Source: Absidia repens
Lineage: Eukaryota; Mucoromycota; Mucoromycetes; Mucorales; Cunninghamellaceae
Length of the DNA: 64,000 nucleotides
Direction: 5' to 3'
NCBI GenBank assembly: GCA_002105175.1
Contig: MCGE01000021.1
Coordinates: 248,001-312,000 of the forward strand
Shown: piece after piece, positions 20,461-31,477 of the stretch
How the letters are laid out: each line of letters starts with the position of its first letter
Numbering within the stretch: the stretch's first letter is position 1
Made by a program: the position numbers and the translations under genes
The notes under the pieces: generated by a model
Database searches by the model: none
What the model was told of the DNA's origin: nothing
The model's input: only the letters and a program-made list of their open reading frames with translations

Positions 20461-21632
20461 GAGGTTAGAAGTTATTTATTTTACAAGCTGAATTAGGCAT
20501 AACCCGGGGTTTGAAACTATCGGGTGCCTTCCTTTTTTTTTGCATGAAATTGAGCGTATAAAAATATTAAAGTTTTTGAAGAGTGTGGGAAAGATATGTC
20601 AAACTAAGAAAAAAAAGAAAAAGAAAAAGATGACTACAACAAATTATTATCAGTGATAAAGTTTATTAACCTTTGACACGGAAAGCCGATATCGAAAAAC
20701 TTGAAGAGGTTCAGCGATACAAGGATGTATTGAACGTCTTGAGGTGCTTGAATGTTGGTAATCACAGGATCCTATTTCACGCGGTAAATACAGATGTTTG
20801 CAGGCATGGCTGATTTCCTATTCACAGACAATCGCCAGTTGCTTCACAAAAAGTCTTTTTTCCACAATCTTCCTCCCACTAGAATAAGGAGGCGTACCAC
20901 CTGCTTGGTCGTTCAAGCGTTAGCAAAAGAATGTGTTCTTGATCAATTATTTTTTATTTTATTCGAAAAAAAAACTTCTTAGTATGCTTACTTTTACAAA
21001 GTATTTGCCGTACAAAGGGTAACAGGAACTTTGACAGATACTCCATATCCTATCAAACGAAAATTCAAGGGGGGGAGGAGAGCGGCGATTCAAATGAACA
21101 AAAAACTATACCGTCAGTCGATTCAGGGGACGACGTGGAGGGAGAGGATTTTCTATATTTTCGTATGTTTGCTACAGAAAAAAAGGGAGTAGTATATTTA
21201 TTTATTCTACCGTACAGAGTGATGAGCTTCATGAATGATCTACTTATATCCCCACTTTTTTTTTTTTTTGGCAAAAAAAAAAAAAAAAAACAATAACAAA
21301 AGGTGAATGATAAAAAAAGAAAAGTAGTCGTTTTCAATCCATTCTACCATTCATAGATAAATCATTCATACACAAAGTAGTTAAAAAAGGTATGTATATG
21401 TATATCACCAAAAAAAAGCAACAGAAAAAAGAGAAAGTACAATTGTATCAAAGTACCAGTAGTAAGCCCCCTTATAATTTAGTGTTATGCCATTAGTCTT
21501 TATCCACACCCCCTTAGCCCCAGCCCGCTTTTTTTTTTTTGGAACATCTAAGAGCAGTCCACAAAAACCTCCCATTTCCCCTCACTCTTTTGCTTTTCCT
21601 TTTTTTTTTTTTTCTCTTTTTTTTACTATAAC
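20461..21632. other. Gene-poor upstream region of the S1 protease gene
   Basis: A frame at about 20668-20817 (LTRKADIEKLEEVQRYKDV...) looks coding in composition but ends at a stop without recognisable homology; it may be a gene remnant. The rest holds homopolymers (21258-21293, 21601-21627). CTTATAATTTAG near 21470 is a weak TATA candidate for the protease gene. Confidence 0.4.
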
Positions 21633-22610
21633 ATGGTACGGGTACTATTTCTTTTTCTTATTGTACTCTTCACCACGACATCCACCCTACATGGATCACC
21701 TTTGAGTACCGTCGCAAATAAGGATGCCAAAATTGTCGGTGGCAAACCAGTACCTTCCGACCAGTTTCCATGGGAACTCTCGATTGGCCTTGCCAAGAAT
21801 CAGAGGGGCAATGCTGCCCAGCGACAACAAGCACAACCTTTATACAAGGAAAGCACACATCATTGTGATGGTGTGTTGCTCAGCCCCGAATGGGTCATGA
21901 CCGCCGGGCATTGTGGCGTGGATGAAAATACACACCAGCCGCTCCAGCCCAAGGATTTGTTAGTGGGGTTCCAAAGTAAAGATTTGGATCAAGTATATGA
22001 TCATGGCCGCTTACCTGTGGCGGAAGTCATCGTTCACCCACAACATCGCCATGGTGTATCGACGTCGCCTAACGATATTACCCTTTTACGACTCGCCACA
22101 CCCTTTCCTAATCAGCAAGGCATAAACACAGGCTCCACGGCGACGGGTGGGGCATCGGCGTATGCGTGCCTTCCTCAACCCTCACGTGCCAGCCCCCATT
22201 ACACGGGCAAACTCACCAGTATCGGCTTTGGAAATACCCATGCCCTGTACTATGATTTGTCCGGCAGCAAGATCGTCAGTGGGATTCAACCATCGAGGTA
22301 TCTGAAAGAAATCGATGTCATGGATATCTCCGACCAGTCCGCCACAAACCAACGCTCGATTTACTGCCGCGGACGTCCCGATTTGATTTGCATCACGGCT
22401 CTCCAGGATCCCGATTCAACGTGCCAGGGAGATAGTGGTGGCTCGTTGATCTACCAGGGCAACTTGGTGATTGGCATCACTAGTTTTGGCGATAACAAAA
22501 ACTACGATGCCACACGCCAAGTCACATGTATTGGCGACACCGCTTATACCCGGCTTTCTATGCAGACCGAGTGGATCAGGTCGCATGTCCCGTCCGTCTG
22601 CTTACGATAA
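21633..22610 (+). CDS. Secreted S1 (chymotrypsin-fold) serine protease
   Basis: Intronless, 325 residues. Signal peptide residues 1-22, short propeptide, then the activation site IVGG (34-37). The catalytic triad is visible: His93 (TAGHC), Asp148 (NDITLLRL), Ser268 (CQGDSGGS). The residue at the chymotrypsin 189 position, two before the conserved Cys264, is Ser262 rather than Asp, which in characterised enzymes favours hydrophobic/aromatic P1 (chymotrypsin-like) instead of Lys/Arg. The usual GDSGGP Pro is Ser. Predicted to be an extracellular zymogen; the propeptide is short and no C-terminal domain is present. The family call is certain; specificity is inference. Confidence 0.92.
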   Translation: MVRVLFLFLIVLFTTTSTLHGSPLSTVANKDAKIVGGKPVPSDQFPWELSIGLAKNQRGNAAQRQQAQPLYKESTHHCDGVLLSPEWVMTAGHCGVDENTHQPLQPKDLLVGFQSKDLDQVYDHGRLPVAEVIVHPQHRHGVSTSPNDITLLRLATPFPNQQGINTGSTATGGASAYACLPQPSRASPHYTGKLTSIGFGNTHALYYDLSGSKIVSGIQPSRYLKEIDVMDISDQSATNQRSIYCRGRPDLICITALQDPDSTCQGDSGGSLIYQGNLVIGITSFGDNKNYDATRQVTCIGDTAYTRLSMQTEWIRSHVPSVCLR

Positions 22611-22882
22611 ATAAAATTGTTTTTTTTTTTTTTTACGACAATAAAAAATGGTGGATCATATCTGTTCAGCCTCTCCGAAACGACTTTTTGATACTTATAA
22701 TATATACATACTCAACAAGAGACAAGAAAAAAAAAATAGCAGTGGATATTTCTTTTTTTTATTATTATTAAAAATGATAAATATATAATATGCTAGATGG
22801 GGGATATATAAATAAATACAAACTAATATACAAAAAAAATAAAACGGGGAGGAGCTATCTATCTAAAACCACAAAAGAAATT

Positions 22883-23461
22883 TCAAGAAGAGGAAGGGCC
22901 ATCGTCTTGTTCCAAATACGTCATCCATTCCGCGCTTTTTGCCGCCATGACATCCAAATGACGCTGCACCTTGGCAATATCGTCCATGACCAACGCATTA
23001 TTCTGGGAAATCGACTTGGTCAACTATGATCAATAAAAGAAAAAAAGAAATATCAATGCAAAGCCACTAATTTTTTTTGGGGGGGAGGGGGAAGATACAC
23101 CTACCTCTTTTTCTTCTGAATGATTGCGTTCCATAAGTTTTGTCTTTTCCTTCCATTGAGCCACTTTATTCACCAAGGTGGCGTTCCGTTTCCTGGAGGT
23201 CTCCACTTGATCAGCCAACGTGAGATCATTTTCAGCTTGCATTACGTCGATGTCACACGTCAATTGTTTACATTCATCTGCCATTTGCGCCAATTGGTCC
23301 AAAGTTGCATTGATGCGATCTTCATAGTACATGCGCTGTGAATCCAATTGAGATGTGAGTAGATATGAGTATTCCAACGCCATGGCATTCCATTTACCCT
23401 ATTATTATTTTTTAATAATAATAAGAAGAGTTGAGTGACGAGAAAAAGTATCCCTCCCATT

Positions 23462-23495
<34 letters not shown>

Positions 23496-24821
23496 TGCGC
23501 CATCTCAGAAACCAATCCATTTCTCTCTGGTTGTTGTTGTTGGATAGGATTGGGTAATTCGACGATTTTCCCATCAACGACATTTTGAATCAAGCGATGG
23601 ACATAGTTATCACCGGCATAATCCCAAACACGTTGTGAGTCGATTTCAAGTGCATACAAATGATGGGTATCAGTGTAATGAGCCAAGGCATGAGCTTCGT
23701 GTTGTTGGCCACATCCGATTTCTCCACACACCAAACAAATCCATAAATGATCCTTGCATCCACACACGTGGCATTGGTTGGTGAACTCGTCTTGGTGAAA
23801 GAACCCGCCTAAAGAGGGATGATCCGCGTTGTCACGACTGCTGACGCCAATGAGCTGTGATAAACGTGGTGGTGGAGGGGATGGCGATCGGGATGAAATG
23901 TCATTGGTGGCGGGTTTCTGTGAATATCTACAAACAGGACAGCTAAACGCCAAAAAAAAAAAAAGGATGAGTGATGAGTATTTATTAAAAAAAAACAAAA
24001 GAGGTTACCTTCCGTCACCCCATTGGCTTAGGCAATGAACATGAAAAGTATGTTGACATAAAGTGGTCAATAGGCCCGTCAGTGCTTCGTCCATTGGATC
24101 CAAACATACCGGACAATTATGCCCTGTGTCATCATTATCATACTCCAGTGAGAATCGGCTCGTATCACCAAGTGTACCATCCATGATACTGATTGTTTTG
24201 ATATAGACCACTTGACACACTTGATCCTACCCCCATTGTGCCATTGAAATAGAATTTGGTTGGATGCGTTCCGTTTTTCTAAATATTATTGTGGTCTTAA
24301 TGAGACTTACTTCCATAGAACTAAATTTCCGTTGGTTGTATTGCTTGTAATAATCATGACCCACTTTTTCGTCCCTGAAAGTCATTAATACAATATATGT
24401 GTGCGGTGTACCATCACTACCACACCCCCCCCAAAAAAAAAAAAAAAAAAAAAAAAGAAATGAGTTATCGTTTCGTCCTGTTGGCATTCGACTGTAGTAG
24501 TTTACCAAAGCACACGGTAATGACGAACAAAAGAATCCACCGGACCCACGAAATTTAGGAAATCCGGAATAGACATGTACGAAGGAATGGAAAATGTGCA
24601 TAATGTCGTGCTTGGACTGAATCCCGCCGCTGCTGTTGCTGATGCTGATGATGACCGACGCTGCGTGCTTGCGCTGATGAAATCCTTGTATGATTTATAT
24701 ATCGACAAGATGGCTTGGTTTGGAGAATTGTTGTTGTTGTTGTTTTCATGATCGGGCGACTTGAGCACGCCAATCGGTGGCCCTCTTGATCCATCGTCTT
24801 TTGGTAGCATGAGGGAAAGGC

Positions 24822-24859
<38 letters not shown>

Positions 24860-25200
24860 AAAGAGACGAATGACTTTTCCGTTCCCGTTGCGCACACACA
24901 CACACACGCATTCATGATCACGCAGGTCAGGTTGAGTCCCCGAAAGAGCATCTGCCCAATTCTCAAATGAAAACACCGCCCCATATACAGAACGAATGGT
25001 ACATCTACAGTGTTTCCGGTCGCATATTTTGAAATCGGTGTCGCGCATAAAAAAAAAAAAAAGAGAGATGTCATGTTTGCACCAAAAGGATGCCAGGAAT
25101 TTTCAAAAGTCATCCTGTCTTATTTTTGATGCTGACTTGTCGTTCCCTCTTGTCTCTAGAGACTTACCCTTTTAAAACGTTCGCGATATTCCGCAGTTTT
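22883..25200 (-). CDS. BRAP2-type RING / ZnF-UBP protein (5' end not resolved)
   Basis: Exons with consistent phase: 24797-24506, 24416-24311, 24226-24009, 23942-23495, 23398-23105, 23023-22883. In order they encode the BRAP2 N-terminal domain ([20 protein letters not shown], then [15 protein letters not shown]), a RING finger ([19 protein letters not shown], then [13 protein letters not shown] and CPVCRY), a UBP-type zinc finger ([44 protein letters not shown]) and a long coiled coil ([20 protein letters not shown]...). Human BRAP and yeast Etp1 share this layout; they bind ubiquitin and act in Ras/stress or ethanol signalling. Upstream, coding-like sequence reaches about 25200 ([19 protein letters not shown]) but I find no ATG in that frame; the first exons remain uncertain. 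Confidence 0.85.
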
Positions 25201-25546
25201 CAACGAGAAGACCAAATTCAAAGACAAAAAATAGAGAATACTCTATAGCTTTTTTATAATAAGACGTCTCATGCTTTAATTGAGTCATCATCTTCCTACT
25301 TTACGTTCTACTTTATTTCTAACAAGCAAATATTTTATTATTAATTTTGGTAAATCAAATCTATTCGAATAAACTGCAGTCAAGATAGTTCTATTGCATA
25401 CAATAATTCAAACTATGTATCATGAAGAAGAAAGAAAGGGAGGAAGGGGGGAGTAAAAAGGTGTAGGGGATCATTAATTATGGACGTGATAATAGGATAT
25501 ACTATTGATGGGCTGCGCTAAGGTAGATATCTCATAAATAGTAGAA
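25201..25546. other. Spacer between BRAP2-type gene and recombinase-like remnant
   Basis: AT-rich. An ATG-rich stretch on the minus strand near 25280-25295 could belong to a missing first exon of the BRAP2-type gene but is in a different frame. No other gene seen. Confidence 0.35.
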
Positions 25547-26815
25547 TCATTTGATCGCCGGTATGTCCTCGTTGAGGTCTTCTAATTTTTCTGGATCTTG
25601 TAGTAACTCGCAACAATCATAAATCTTGACCGTGTTGTCAAATGGCAAGTGACCGACTATAATCTTGTAAATATTCTCATTGTCGCTATAAAAAAAAAAA
25701 GAAAAAAAAAAAGATTCAGTAATCTATTTCCATCAAACTTGTTTTTACAACATTACCGTAAAAAAGTCTCCAAATATTTATCACTAGTTGACAAATCTGC
25801 ATAACCAAGAACAACCAAGTAAATATTCTTATTTCGGCCGATGTAATTAAGCATATCTAAAAAGTTGAATGGTTAGAATCAAGGTAAAATTCATAAATGA
25901 CTTTATTTTTTATTTTTTTACCTTGAGTGTCACCATCGACATCCAGTTGATTCAAAAGATCATTTTTTAGCAGATCCCTTTCTACCATCAGTTCATTGGC
26001 ATTGGTACTAGGGGAAACGAAAACCTTGTCGATTAATGATCTTATTCTTCATTTGTTTTCCATTTCTTGTAACGATCGAATACGTGATTCAGTGCTTTCA
26101 TTACTTTTAGACTTTCTTGCATAGCCTACAAGGTTGTATCCATCCTCCTTGAGATTTTCAATAAACAGCTGATAGTGAGGCAAATAATCCAGTATCTTTT
26201 TTTGCTATATCATCAGAAAATCGGATTAGCACAGATAAATAATATTTAAAAAAAATCATTGCCTTACCAATATACTGTTCCTTTGCCACAAACACTGAGC
26301 GTCCGCTGATTTTCCCACTTTTTACCAAGTCTCCTTTTCGAGGGAAGAGTTGCGGAGTCCACTTGGCTTGTACACCATCTGGTAAAAGAAAGAAGAGACG
26401 GTCTTTTCGTCAGATAAATCGCTATATCTCCAAACCACTGAAAGCACCACCAGGAGTGGAGCCTGCGGCTTAATTTGACTCAACACGGGGGGGTATGTCG
26501 CCGTTGGTTAAAGATTTGCGTTCATAGATTTCTAGCATTCATTGGATCTCAGGGCAAGTAGACCATGTTGAGGAATTGAATAACCTGGGCATGATTAACT
26601 ACAATAAAAGAAAACAAAGATTAGATATCTTAAGAACTGCGAGCGATCATCCATCATTACCAAATTGAACTTCATATTCCTTTTCTTGATGATCATGAGT
26701 ACATGTAATGCCTGTTGGATACAAATGATAACAAAATGGTCGGCCGTTAATAGCAGTAACACTCGCCAAAATAGATTCGGTGGGATTGTCCAAATAACAT
26801 GATTTTTTTTTTTTT
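25547..26815 (-). pseudogene. Decayed multi-exon gene with serine-recombinase-like GYARKS motif
   Basis: Coding segments run from about 26800 to the stop at 25547. In order: NPTESILASVTAINGRPFCY, HDHQEKEYEVQFGNDG, MLEIYERKSLTNGDIPPRV, STPGGAFSGLEI, DGVQAKWTPQLFPRKGDLV, SGRSVFVAKEQYI, ILDYLPHYQLFIENLKEDGY, NLVGYARKSKSNESTESRIR, LNQLDVDGDTQ, DMLNYIGRNKNIYLVVLGYA, NIYKIIVGHLPFDNTVKIYD. The hydrophobic strand plus Y-A-R-x-S followed by Glu, Arg and Leu resembles the N-terminus of serine recombinases (IS607/resolvase type, YARVS), with Ser the presumed nucleophile. Other catalytic motifs are not obvious. At least five in-frame stops (TGA near 26668, then TGA, TAA, TAG, TGA between about 26420 and 26545). 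The upstream end abuts a reverse repeat A copy. Confidence 0.5.
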
Positions 26816-26834
26816 TTTTTTTTTTCACCTTGAG

Positions 26835-27060
26835 TATCGCCATCGACATCCAGGTTTTAAATGAGAGGCATTTTCAAAAACGCAAAACAAACATCCTATT
26901 CATTTTGGATTCGTGATTTCCAACCTCCATTAGATTAGCCTTCATCTTAGACTAGTTAAACACGCCTTGTCTTCTTACCATTCATCGCTTTCATGCGTTT
27001 CATTGTCTCCTTGAATGGGCATGAGTAAAAATCGAAGTGTGTGTTGTGTGTGTCTGTAGA
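26835..27060 (-). repeat. Dispersed repeat family A, reverse-oriented copy next to recombinase-like remnant
   Basis: On the minus strand: CATGCCCATTCAAGGAGACA, ATGAAACGCATGAAAGCGATG, GAAGACAAGGCGTGTTTAAC, AGATGAAGGCTAATCTAATG, CACGAATCCAAAATGAAT, GTTTGTTTTGCGTTTTTG, AAAATGCCTC. It is fused directly to a short CTGGATGTCGATGGCGATAC segment that duplicates an exon end of the adjacent decayed gene. Confidence 0.7.
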
Positions 27061-27719
27061 AAAGCATGTGGTGTTTGTGTAAAAAAAAAAAAAAAAAAAA
27101 AAAAAGTCGGTTAGTGTTAATACTAATTACTCTGGGGGGTTTATATACTGGTAAGTCAAGAGGAAAAAAAATTGCCGCAATTTGATCTAAAAATCTTTTT
27201 AGGGTCACTTGGTTATATTGATAGGATCTCTGCCTTTCCCTACGCTTATTCTTTTTTTTTATCATTTTTTATCTTCTGTTTCGTTTGGATTTTATTTATC
27301 AGTGGCTCCCGATTGGGTATTTTATTTTTTACATGGTTTTCATTTTATTTTATCAACTCAAATACCATACCTCTCAATGATGAAATTGGTCTTGTGTGCT
27401 ACGATGGTCCTGTGGTAGCTATCAAGAATGTTACTCGCTAGTACGTCACTGATAAAAAAAAAAAAAATGTAAAGGTGAATGCGCAGACTATCATGATTAA
27501 ACTAACACCGTTTATTACTTCTGACACTTTTCGGTACGGTTAGGCACAATGTTTCTTACTGTCGTGTCTGTAGTGCCAACCAGGTCACCACATTATTGGA
27601 GAAGTAATGTTGCTCTTAGTCTTCTTCATGTCATGTATATAGTTTCCGTTTTACAGTCGTCCCTTTTAGGTTAGTATTGACCATTCTTCATAGCTCCCTC
27701 TAGTCTCCCTCATGCTACC
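27061..27719. other. Intergenic, no gene seen
   Basis: A-run at about 27081-27103; weak reading frames at 27172-27441 without recognisable features. Confidence 0.45.
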
Positions 27720-27835
27720 TCCATTAGATCCTCCCCTTTTATTATAATGAATGTTCACTTTTAGTTTAGTAATTATCCAATATGCTTCAAATAAAATGTC
27801 ATTTTTATTCATTATACTCTGATCGCATCAGATAT
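27720..27835 (-). repeat. Possible very diverged reverse copy of repeat family A
   Basis: The reverse complement contains GACATTTTATTTGAAGC and TAATTACTAAACTAAAAGTG, resembling the family's opening blocks. The rest is not recognisable. Weak call. Confidence 0.3.
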
Positions 27836-29754
27836 ATTAAGCAAAGTCTTTATTTCGGCGTGCTTTTGTGAGTGTTCCCTACCATACACCTGCTTTCTAG
27901 GTCGTCCCCTCCTCCCCCTTTTTCTCTCTGACCACCTTTTCTCCCAGAGCCCTAATGACTGATCGACAGCCGAAAGCCACATAATATCAAATACGGTCTT
28001 CTATCAATGAACGTTGGTAATGCGGCGAGTGTGGCCATCACTGTATTATACAGTAACATTTCGCTCTTTGACTAGCATACTGTAGCGCACGAATTTTTAA
28101 GGACCGCTCCACCGTGCATACTAATGCACTAAAGCGATCCTTCTGCTGCTATAAGGCACTCCTCCTTAAGCTACTAAATTGAGGTATTTTTAGGTCACTA
28201 AAGAAGTCACTGTTTCTGTTTTACCTTTCAGACCAATTTGCTAGGACTTGTGCTTTCAGCGTAGCCTCGTCAGTTAACAATGAAACTCATAGTCTAGTCC
28301 TGCTTTATGTCGGCTGTGCCTCGACTATTGACATGCGCGTGCGGACGTGAATTTTCTATTATTGGGTCTTCCACAATGTACCATTTATCCCAAAGACATT
28401 AAAGCTCATCCTGTCAATCTTTTTTTCCACTTGATCTGCACAGAGCACAGTCGCCTATATCACGTAGTGACTTGAGACATATGCAATATGTAAGACTATT
28501 TAAAAGGTTAGTTATTTATTGTATCGGATCTCATATCACATATCTTCACACAGTTCAGTACTGAGTAAATCATTTAATCCTCACATTCTTGCAAATTTAT
28601 GCACTTCTGTCTTTTTTGCTCAGTCCGCTATGATATTGGCAACCAAGGTTTTTTTTTACTTTTGTTTTTTTTTAAAAAAAAAAAAGAAAAAGAAAAAATG
28701 AAGTCTACTTGGATTATGCATGGATCTTGCGATTTTCGTTGGTTGGTGATTTTGACTTTGTCAAGTGCAAACCAAAGATCATCTTCTACTGGTGTTTTTT
28801 TTCCAGCATATGACACCTACTCCTTATCTTTCTCATACTGCATACATAACATACCGCCCGTTTCAGTGCAACAGTTTACCTGAGCCAGGTACATGATTTA
28901 ATACAATGTATGATCATCTGTGAACCTATGATGTACTGTTTACGTATGTCCCACTGCAGAACCGGGTTTATACATTCTGTGATCGTTAATTATTATTTAT
29001 TATATTTATTTATTATTATCATTTTTATTATCATTATTATTATTTCTTATTATTTTTGGGCAAGGCTCAGTCGGATGGGTCTCATGAACATGGGACATTA
29101 TAGAACCAAGGTGGAATTTCTGGATCTTCTTTTGCACTATACATGTGAATCTAACAATTAAACAAATCCCATTGTTTATTGTGATGTATTGTTTTGGAAT
29201 AAAACTAATTTATATAACGTACTGTACCAGGAAAAAAAATAAATAAAGAACACAATTATCATTATGAAAATCACACATTAAAAAAAAAAAATGGCAATTT
29301 GAGTTGGATCGACGAATGACAGGTAAGGGACGTCTTTTTGCGATCCTGTGAGTCTTATGTATGATTTTCATTCATTTCACCAAGACATGATATATATAAG
29401 AAAAGGGGATCTTTGCCCATTATAGAAAGTCTCAATATCTAGGATCTACATAGGCTGCAGATAGAGTACGTCTGTAATTAATTACTGTAAAACAGGATTG
29501 TATTCAGTAGGATAACAATACTGATATCATTAGACATAATAATGATGCTATAAAATAACAAACAAATCCAAAATTCATTATGTTTTGAACCCACCTTACC
29601 CACAAAGATGATATCATCAAAAAAGAAAAAGAAAAAAGAGTATATATAAAATAAAAAAAGTATATTATTAGAATAAACATGTGGTTCTTGCCGTATAGGG
29701 AGTGAGGTAACACACAACCCAAAACCAACCAACAAACAAATCATTCTTTATTAG
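27836..29754. other. About 1.9 kb without a gene
   Basis: Composition between 27840 and 28500 is more even than the surrounding AT-rich DNA, but both strands are full of stops. From 28990 to 29057 there is an (ATT)n-like stretch. I see no domain, RNA gene or repeat family I recognise. Confidence 0.5.
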
Positions 29755-31477
29755 TTAGTAGTACCAACTTCGTGTATGATGAGTAGGGACCGCGGTCAAT
29801 TCATTTTGAATTTCTTTAGCAAGATCCCATATATAAAAATCGATCAAAATAGCATTGATATGCGTGTCTGGCATGACTTGTTGTATCCGTTGACGAACCA
29901 GCTCCACTGCCCAAATAGAATTACCACGGATTTCTATTTCTTCTTGACTGCCGGATAATAAATCTTCGCCTTGGATCAACCTTGTTTTTAATGTTGTGTT
30001 ATATTCCAATAAGCCTAAATGATACAATGCCTATCACCGCCAAGGGAAAAAAAAAAAAAAAAAAAAAGTCGATCGTGGGGGAGTGTGAGAACAAGGCCGT
30101 CTGGGCTATTTTTTCGTTTTTTTTATACCTGAGGCACCCTAAAAGAAGAAATATTTGATTAAGTCTTCGTGCAAATGCGGATGCAGATAAAGTTTGTCAT
30201 TTCATACCTATAATCAGCAAACATCGTGATGGTATCAATATCATCGAATCGACCATATGAAATACCATCAAAACAAGCCCTACTCATTAAAAAAAAAAAA
30301 AGAAAGAAGGAAGTAGCGTCATTTTCTGGTCGTTATTTGGGACTCTTCTAAAATATATATGTCTATACCAAAGATCGGCCACCATGATTTGAGCCCGTTT
30401 TAATATATAAACTATAAAGTAGTAATGTATGTGTGAGCATGCAAAGTGTTAAGTCAGTTTCACGCTTGATACCTTGTCTATCCCGAAAAGTATGAATATC
30501 ACGAAATGAAGGGAAATACGTAAGAAGCAAATCAATCAATTGTTGTGCCGAATACTTGGCTTGAGCAATACAATTCACAAATGACCCATCAAAATGCTAT
30601 GGAGAAAAAAAAAATAAGAGTCAGCAAGTCGGGTTCTCGTTTTTTCGGGAAGTGTATACCTTGCATAACATTTGGCCTGCTTCTTTCATTAACATCACAC
30701 GTTCCTTTAACATGGGTACTTGTTCCTTGGTATCTGATCGAAAGATATGCGCCAAAGCTTCATCGGATGCTTCAGCAAGATACTTGCCACTCGTTATAGG
30801 GATACCTTCATCCAAAGCTTCACACAACAGAAAAATAAAAATAAAAATAAAATGAGCGGAGTTTTTTCAAACCAGTGGCGATGCTATCTTATCTATATTT
30901 CTTACCTCGATTGATGGCAGCACACAGAGACCAGTAACCTGTATAAGCAACACCTTGGTATGTTACCGCGTACCGATCAGGGTGTGCCGTGCTTCGATCG
31001 GCATGATCCAAATCACTCCAAAATGAAAAATTCAATAAATCCACCAAGAAAATCCTGCAGCAAAAAATTAAAATTAAAAAAAAAAATGAGTGAATTCCTA
31101 ATGAAAAAATTACAGACGAAACCCTTACCAGTCGACAGTAGACGTGTCTAGACATTTGGGGTTCAACGGGTGCTGGTTCCAGGTCTTTGTACTATATTTT
31201 CGGTGTTCCATACTTTTCAATATCTATACATAACATAGGGTAAGAGTTTGTTCAACTATCTGAACTATGCGACTGACTGTTTTGCCTTACCCGTTCCGTG
31301 GCCTGGTCAATATGATTATAAGGAATCGACACATAGTCACTATGCTACGGAAATAAAAATAAAAGTATAAATACATACATATATGGCAGGACAAGGGACA
31401 GAAAAAAAAAGTACTACCTCAGCAATAAACTTGGCGCTGTCTAACACGCGATCTGTCATGGCAACGGGAATGGACAT
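29755..31477 (-). CDS. QNG1: Queuosine 5'-phosphate N-glycosylase/hydrolase (QNG1, C9orf64/DUF2419 family)
   Basis: Ten exons in consistent phase: 31477-31418, 31344-31291, 31223-31129, 31054-30906, 30817-30660, 30596-30473, 30411-30369, 30279-30208, 30138-30129 and 30030-29755, giving 346 residues, close to the ~340 usual for the family. Diagnostic stretches are HSDYVSIPYNHIDQATER, HPLNPK, IFLVDLLNFSFWSDLD, YTGYWSLCAAINR, LDEGIPITSGKYLAE, ILKRAQIMVADLW, DIDTITMFADYRVPQALYHLG, NAILIDFYIWDLAKE and the C-terminal HHTRSWYY. The enzyme releases queuine from queuosine 5'-monophosphate so that it can be reinserted into tRNA; eukaryotes cannot make queuine. Cytosolic, no signal peptide. One exon is only 10 nt long (30138-30129). 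Confident call. Confidence 0.93.

Noticed and set aside
26595..26849. 84-codon hydrophobic frame resembling a membrane protein
   Set aside because: Another frame over the same DNA (NPTESILASVTAINGRPFCY...) connects to the recombinase-like remnant; the hydrophobic frame runs from an A/T homopolymer.
27450..28500. Possible structured non-coding RNA or rRNA fragment, suggested by more even base composition
   Set aside because: No recognisable conserved rRNA, tRNA or snRNA motif could be found by reading; left as unassigned.
28990..29057. ATT-rich stretch considered as a CRISPR-like or direct-repeat array
   Set aside because: Simple ATT/ATC low complexity without spacers of unique sequence.
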